A stretch of DNA of 64,000 bases from Temnopleurus reevesii (lineage: Eukaryota > Echinodermata > Echinoidea > Temnopleuroida > Temnopleuridae), in assembly GCA_036244855.1 (NCBI GenBank), contig BQKZ01000592.1, forward strand, positions 1-64,000, in the 5' to 3' direction. This document shows positions 58,470-64,000 of the stretch, in pieces. Made by a program: the position numbers and the translations under genes. The notes beneath the pieces are model-generated. The model saw only the letters and a list, made by a program, of their open reading frames with translations. It had not been told where the DNA came from and did no database searches. Position 1 is the first letter of the stretch. Each line of letters opens with the position of its first letter.

Positions 58470-59157
58470 AGGATTATTCCATTTCATTTGGCATTCCTGA
58501 TGAAGGGGGATATCTGTTCAACATACTTTTAATTTCGTGAGATTCAAAGTTTCGCATTTGAGCATTCCTCTTTTCAAGTTAGTTGTTATAGCTAGCCTTA
58601 TGTGAAAGCATAATTATGTATATCCGCAAAACAAGTCTAAAACATCTTGTAAACTAAGACACTAACCAACCCATTACAAGACACCAGGGAATACTGCATA
58701 ATACAAACTGAGCTATTAACTTCTGTTTCCTGCTTTAATACCTCTCAGTACACCTTCCTACTCGGTTATTGAACTTGAATAATGAGAGAACCATCCGCAT
58801 TTTTTCCTATTTTGTGCCGAGACGAGTTCGGCAAACTAGCCATAATGGATGCTTATTCCAATTACTATGGTTTCTTATGATATATCTTATTGCAATTGAC
58901 ATATTCATTACCATTTTTAAAACATGTAGAGATGATGAAAATGGCCCTAGATTAGATCTGCCTATGTTCTTGCTATTTGTCACTTCTAAAAATGGTAAAA
59001 AATTGATTAATCTGTATCTTTGTTCGTTTGGCTTCCATTGTTTTACTTCATTTTTCATTTATTTTCTTGCAGCGTTCTCTCTTTCTATTTGTTTTCTGCC
59101 ATTCCTCTCTTCTTTCTCTTTTGTTTCGCAATGTTTCTTGTAAGATGTGTATTGTTT

Positions 59158-59162
59158 TTCTA

Positions 59163-59200
<38 letters not shown>

Positions 59201-59262
59201 TCTTTCTCTCTCTTCCCCTCTCTCTCTCTCCCCCCTCTCTCTCTATCTCTATCTCTATATCT
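59158..59262. repeat. (CT)n microsatellite
   Basis: CTCTCT runs interrupted by CTAT and CCCC. Confidence 0.95.
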
Positions 59263-59559
59263 GTCTATATAACATAGGATAGATATATAAACAGATAGCG
59301 AAATAAGGCACATATACATACTTTTTATAAACTTAACTTATCTTTTTAACTTCTTTCTGCTTCTTCCTACTTTGTCTTGACTGGAAGACTAGTACCACAG
59401 CAAATTTATTCCAGAAATTTAATTGAATTAGGGATATGGTTAAAACATGTATCAAGAATTTATATCTAAAAGCATTTTTAAGGAAGTGTACAAGTTTGGG
59501 AATGAGGGAAAAACATTGACTCTATTCAGTGACTGTGATTATTTTAAAAATCAAAATCC

Positions 59560-59960
59560 CTGCCTCTAACCTTTCCCGATTATCCCCAAATCTTTGATGC
59601 GGCAGATTCCCATGCCAACGGTAGATCTTCCGCTTCTAAGCCATCCCATCATGGGTAATTCATGAGCGTTTGCCGCATCTCCACTCTTGAGAGGTTCCCC
59701 TCGTAAATGTCACTCAAATTTTAACAAGCCGGATAGAATAACGTCCGCTCCCCCGACGCTTTTCTTGCGTAACGCAACTGTTACGTACCCCAAAGTAGAG
59801 TTTAATGAGTCCAGAACCTCATTGAGTATCACCTTAGTGTAAACCTGTGTCACCATTTATTAATCAGTTCGCTTTTGGAATCCCTCATTACAGAGACAGC
59901 GAATTAGGTCTCAAGGGATCTGTATTTTCCACAGTTTTTTATCGTTAGTTTGTCTTCATC
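59560..59960. promoter_or_regulatory. Candidate cis-regulatory block downstream of the last exon
   Basis: About 400 bp of repeat-free, CpG-containing sequence (CCAACGGTAGATCTTCCGCT, TAACGTCCGCTCCCCCGACG, GCGTAACGCAACTGTTACGT) with TTATTAATCAG and AGCGAATTAGG homeodomain-like sites. It stands out against AT-rich, repeat-dense flanks. Composition only. Confidence 0.3.
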
Positions 59961-60583
59961 GTTGAGACATCAACCTGACAAATTTGACCTGGAAAAATGA
60001 GGGCATCGTGTCGGAACGAGAGTCTGTCATTCTGATTAAGGAAATTCTATTGGAAAATAAATAGGTCAAAGTAGAGGAACTTCATAACAACTATTTATTT
60101 TAACTAGGGCACCCACTATAAAAATTTCAAAGTCAATTGAACCGAAAAGAGTTTGCAGATCACTCAATTACATTATGCAGTAGTCAAAAGCATGTATTTG
60201 AACAGGTGACATTCCCTTGATAAAAAAGGTTTAGGTTGGTTAGCTATTCTATGTGAACAATAAGGTGCCACCCTATAACTTTTTACAGTATGTAAGTGCT
60301 CTCATTACTGGCCTCTCTTGAGAATTTATATACATCTACTTTGTGTGGCATGAGTCACAATTATAAACTGTAAATTGCCAAAACAACCTCATCAGCTCAT
60401 CACATTGTATTTTTCACAGACATCTAAAAATAATTGCATTTAATGGTTTTGAAAATTTGAAATACTCGGTAGATGAAAATATCCATCATAACCTGGAAAA
60501 TGCCATGCAGAAATCCTTTCAATATCCTTCTGAAGAGTTCATCGAAAATTGGAACAGAGAGGAATCATTTCCTCATGATCCAT

Positions 60584-61100
60584 GATTATCCGGAATATTT
60601 GATATGACATAAAATAAATTCCTTATTGTTCGAGGTTGCAAGAAATAGCCAATAGATCAAACATCCCCCTCAGTTTTAAAATTCTTGTGTGTTAGTTTGG
60701 TAGTTGATTTAGCATAAAAATGTTATAGCATATCAATTCTGAATGGAATCACTACTTCTGATCTTAATGGGTCCCTATCTTCCAATTTCAAATGGATTCG
60801 GGATTATCCGGAATATTTTATATGACCTAAAATAAATTCCTTATTGTTTAAAGTTGCAGAAAATAGCCAATGGACCAAACCTCCCCCACAGTATTAAAAT
60901 TCTTGTGTGTTAGTTTGCCATTTGATTTAGCATTACAATAGTAATTTTAGAGCGATTCAGAATGGAGTCATTAATTCTGAGCTAAATGGGTTCCTATCTT
61001 TCAGAACAGATGGATTCCTGATTATCCTGAATATTTGATAGGACCTAAAATAAATTTTATTAATTATTCAAACTTGCAGAAATAGCCAATGGATTAAACG
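60584..61100. repeat. Tandem repeat, 218-bp period, 2.4 units
   Basis: Units start GATTATCCGGAATATTTGAT (or GATTATCCTGAATATTTGAT) at 60584, 60802 and 61020. They share AAAATAAATTCCTTATTGTT, AGAAATAGCCAATGGA-like, AAAATTCTTGTGTGTTAGTT and TGGGTCCCTATCTTCCA-like words. Spacing is exactly 218 bp each time. Confidence 0.9.
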
Positions 61101-62399
61101 CCTGCTACCATTTTGCTGTTTATTGTGAGGAATTCATTGCTTATTGATGCAGGAGGAAATCACAGATTTAATTAGTCCTTATGGTTCACAAAGATTTGCA
61201 ACCTGAAAATACAGCATTAAAAAAAAAAGTATGTATTTTTAGTAGATTAATACTCCTGAGATGGGAGTATGGAAATATTTGGGTTTTGGTAATTATCAAG
61301 CATGATAAGTAGAGGAAGGGATTAGGTCAATCTGAAAGAGATGCTCTTAGTTAAAATGGGTAAATTCTATTTTCATAGAAAATGATATTTTATCAAATTC
61401 ATGTGATTGTATTTCTCTGATTAAACCCTTGAGTTTGATTGCATTGAAAGCACTATCCCTGTCTGTTGCTAAATGAATTGTTGGGGAATGACTGCTTGAC
61501 ACTTTGAAAACTTTCATTAAAAGCCCTCCTGGTCATGAAATTTAGGCAGGTCCTAAGACACAAAGATAGTGACTAGACACAAAATTTGCATCCATGATTT
61601 TTCATCTAGTGTCACAAACCTCTCTTCCCAGGTCATGAACTTCACCTCCAACTTCTCAAATTACCAATTTCACAACCTTATTGCAAAGTTCATGGCACAC
61701 ATGACCTATTGTATCTGAGGTCTTCCAAAGCGTTATAATGCGGGAGAAAGGAAATAGGTTTCGGGCCATAAAGCTTGTTAATGAGTTCATATAGGCAGAG
61801 CACACAATTGATATCTCAATATTTCAGAAATTGCTATTCTATATTAATTTCTCCTTGGTCTACATCTTTATCCATTTTTCTGAACCCATTCTTTATTTCA
61901 TTCTTTACTTTTCTTTATTTTGCTTGTTTTCTTTATCCCCTTTCACCTATCCTCATTCTTTTTCTCTCCTTTCTCTCCCTCAGCCTCTTCCTTTGTCTTC
62001 TCTCGATCAAGCTTTATATTGCCAATATCGCATTGTATTATTTGATGGGCCTAACTATCCATGCAGGCTCACTTTGGGAAATTGATCTTTTACCTTCTTC
62101 AAAATAAGACATATCGTCCTTTTTACCTGAGAAAATTCCACATCAGACAAATATGTATGAAGATTGGAATCCAATTTCTACGGAATATATTGCATATATA
62201 TGCAAGGGAAAGATGCAGACTGCAATCACCATAATACATTTGCAAAATTGCTATTCTTTTATCAATTTCACCTTGATCTATTTCAGTCCAATACTTTCAC
62301 CTTCTCACCCTCTCTTTCCCTCGTTCCCTCCCTCAATATCCTCCCCAATCTGGAGGGAGAAGACGGTTCTGATATAATTACATCCAAGTGTGTTTCTGT
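61101..62399. other. AT-rich stretch before the possible alternative first exon
   Basis: Two related units, GAAATTGCTATTCTATATTAATTTCTCCTTGGTCTA... (about 61828) and AAAATTGCTATTCTTTTATCAATTTCACCTTGATCTA... (about 62243), each followed by CT-rich sequence, suggest an old duplication of about 415-bp spacing. The 110-codon frame at 61775 is not supported. Confidence 0.4.
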
Positions 62400-63304
62400 A
62401 GTCAAGCGTGTAGCGATTGCAACAATATTGACAGAAGTGTAGCTGCTACACACAGAGTGAGTGCAATCCCATATGAGTGCATATCTCTCCTTGTCTCTCC
62501 TTCTCTGCAGCTCTATCCCACCGCCGCCACCGTTATACCACTGGGGTATGCATGATTAGGTCTAAGGGCCGGTGATGTGTATATGCGAGTGAAAGCATAT
62601 TCGTCGGCTGAGCTGCTTTTTGCACTGCTGTCTACTATTCTCCCCCACGTTACGTTTTTACGTTTTGTCCGTCTTTATTTTCTTTTCTTTTTTTTGGTTA
62701 AACTCCTGCATCGGCCTTGGAATCGTTAGAGAGAGAGCCATAGCGTCTCCTACACGCAGTATCTCTGTATCGACTTCCCTGCATCATCATTATCATCTAC
62801 TCTCCCTCTCTCTCTTCTTCTCTCTCATCTTTTGCAAATGGGAGAAATATATTTGTGTGTGATTTGACTGTCTGATCGAATATAGCAACGGAGTATTGGC
62901 TTGAGCGATTCTGGGATACTAACGACTTTCTGTGCCTTCCACATCGTCTTATCCCATCGTTGTCGTCGTTGCGAGAAGAGGCGAGGGTAAAAACCAAGAA
63001 GAGAGGGAGAAAAAACTGAGGAAGGGGAAAAAAAGGACACACCATCTTCATAGGTGCATTCTCTAAATTGCGTGTGGGATCACTATCGTGAAAGAATCCT
63101 GTACATTGTTATTACTATGTGTGTGTGAGTGTGTATTGCAACTCACTCTCACCCCTGTTCTACAAGGTTCCGTTCTGAGTCAAAGAAGACGAGAAAGAAA
63201 GGGAGAGAAGGACGCCTAGAAAGACTTCAAACAGGGATCTAAAAGCAGTTTTCTTTACAGTTTGCCATACATCCTACCTCTTTACTTTGTGATTTCTCAT
63301 CGAT
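62400..63304 (+). promoter_or_regulatory. Candidate promoter / 5' UTR region of an alternative transcript
   Basis: This block is compositionally distinct. It contains CCACCGCCGCCACCG-like sequence near 62519-62532, many CpG dinucleotides and short polypyrimidine runs, and no recognised transposon. It leads into the ATG-donor unit at 63305. No TATA box can be assigned with confidence. The call rests on composition and position only. Confidence 0.3.
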
Positions 63305-63331
63305 ATGATCTGTAACAAGAGAACAATGATG
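63305..63331 (+). CDS. Possible alternative first coding exon (9 codons)
   Basis: ATG opens nine codons, MICNKRTMM, directly followed by the donor GTAAGA, so a phase 0 first coding exon is possible. Upstream sequence is less AT-rich and less repetitive than the surrounding introns, as a 5' UTR would be. It could be the start of a shorter isoform of the gene whose exons lie at 26-52 kb, or of a separate gene. The join to a downstream phase-0 exon lies outside the window. Confidence 0.35.
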
Positions 63332-64000
63332 GTAAGATTCAAAGAATTCTTTATTTTCATCTCGTGATGACCTTGTATGCTCTGCTTGTTTCTGCTATTG
63401 CTACCCATTTGTGTATATCTTGCATATTTTATGAAGTGGTCATGAGTTTCAATCTCTGCATCCATCTGTATATGAGTAAGAAAAACATTACATGTTTCAT
63501 GTGATGATTAACCTATATTTTCCCCTTATATTTGTGAATTGGCACTTAAATCAGTATTGACCTCCTATGTGAAAATTAACAACTTTTTGTGTGTTGTTTT
63601 TTGAAGTGTCAATCTATTGTAAGCTGCCTTACAAGTGTGCTTCAGAAGTATAAGTTTAATCATTGTTGTTTCAGTTCCAGCATTTATATGTATATAAATA
63701 TAAATGATTGGAGTCTTTTTTATCCTGGGGGTATAGACGCCACTTCACTTTCACTTTATGCAAACTATTCCTTCCAGTATACAGCTAGAACTTTGTTGTA
63801 ACATTTTTAGAAATATGAATATATCTTGATTTTTGTAATGAGAATTGTTTTGCAAAGAAGGTAATGCTGATAGATAATGTGTAATGTAAAATAGATACTT
63901 GTTGCATTGAAGGCGAGGGAGAAGACACATAGAAAAAAAATAGAGAAGGAATGGAATGGAAGGGGATGGAAAGAAGGATATTATTATGATGACGGAAGTG
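63332..64000. other. Sequence after the possible first exon, to the window end
   Basis: If the exon at 63305 is real this is intron. It is AT-rich with a purine tract near 63910-63990. No exon seen. Confidence 0.4.

Noticed and set aside
1..64000. CRISPR array, phage or bacterial operon
   Set aside because: No spacer-like regular array, no ribosome-binding sites with tandem genes; the window has spliced exons and eukaryotic SINEs.

Overview
The window is eukaryotic nuclear DNA: AT-rich, mostly non-coding, with spliceosomal introns, many microsatellites, tRNA-derived SINEs with (ATT)n tails and several families of short inverted-repeat (MITE-like) elements. The SINE head/tail sequences, the repeat spectrum and the very high apparent heterozygosity suggest a marine invertebrate deuterostome, most likely a sea urchin or another echinoderm. 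This is inference from style and remembered repeat signatures, not from a search. No bacterial genes, rRNA, intact tRNA or CRISPR were seen.

Coding content is sparse. One plus-strand gene is supported by three long exons in compatible phase: 26430-27203 (258 codons, phase 0/0), 45837-47159 (441 codons, 0/0) and 52197-52456 (86 codons plus 2 nt, 0/2). They encode a long, largely disordered, Ser/Pro/acidic protein with basic kinase-type motifs; an RTFSxxDD motif occurs in both the first and last of these exons. I do not recognise the family. The gene continues beyond the right edge, and its first exon is probably left of 26.4 kb or at 45837. A possible alternative promoter with a 9-codon first exon lies at about 62.4-63.33 kb.

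The most unusual structure is at 47.06-48.51 kb. The last 45 coding nt of the 441-codon exon, with preceding CAG and following GTAAGC, are repeated in tandem about every 160 bp. This gives a series of candidate 15-codon in-frame cassettes reading VVWTVMRYLSDTALE or close variants. One carries a stop codon and two are truncated.

The assembly matters for interpretation. Five of the six isolated single-N positions (4108, 6100, 11714, 48102, 56412) adjoin near-identical 1-2 kb tandem copies. These look like unmerged haplotypes rather than real duplications. The N at 40015 has no obvious duplicate, and longer gaps lie at 20193-20204 and 37362-37458.

Layout: 0.3-2 kb pyrimidine tracts and diverged repeats; 3.3-4.1 kb ATG-triplet satellite; 4.1-7.5 kb doubled segment with two MITE families; 7.7-8.0 kb unusual balanced block; 9.86-13.57 kb doubled 1.85 kb segment; 14.5-15 kb SINEs; 15-26 kb repeats and foldbacks; 26.4-27.2 kb exon; 27.2-45.8 kb a large intron with repeats and candidate regulatory blocks; 45.8-52.5 kb exons and cassette array; 52.5-62.4 kb intron with a doubled 1.9 kb segment and foldbacks; 62.4-63.33 kb possible alternative first exon.
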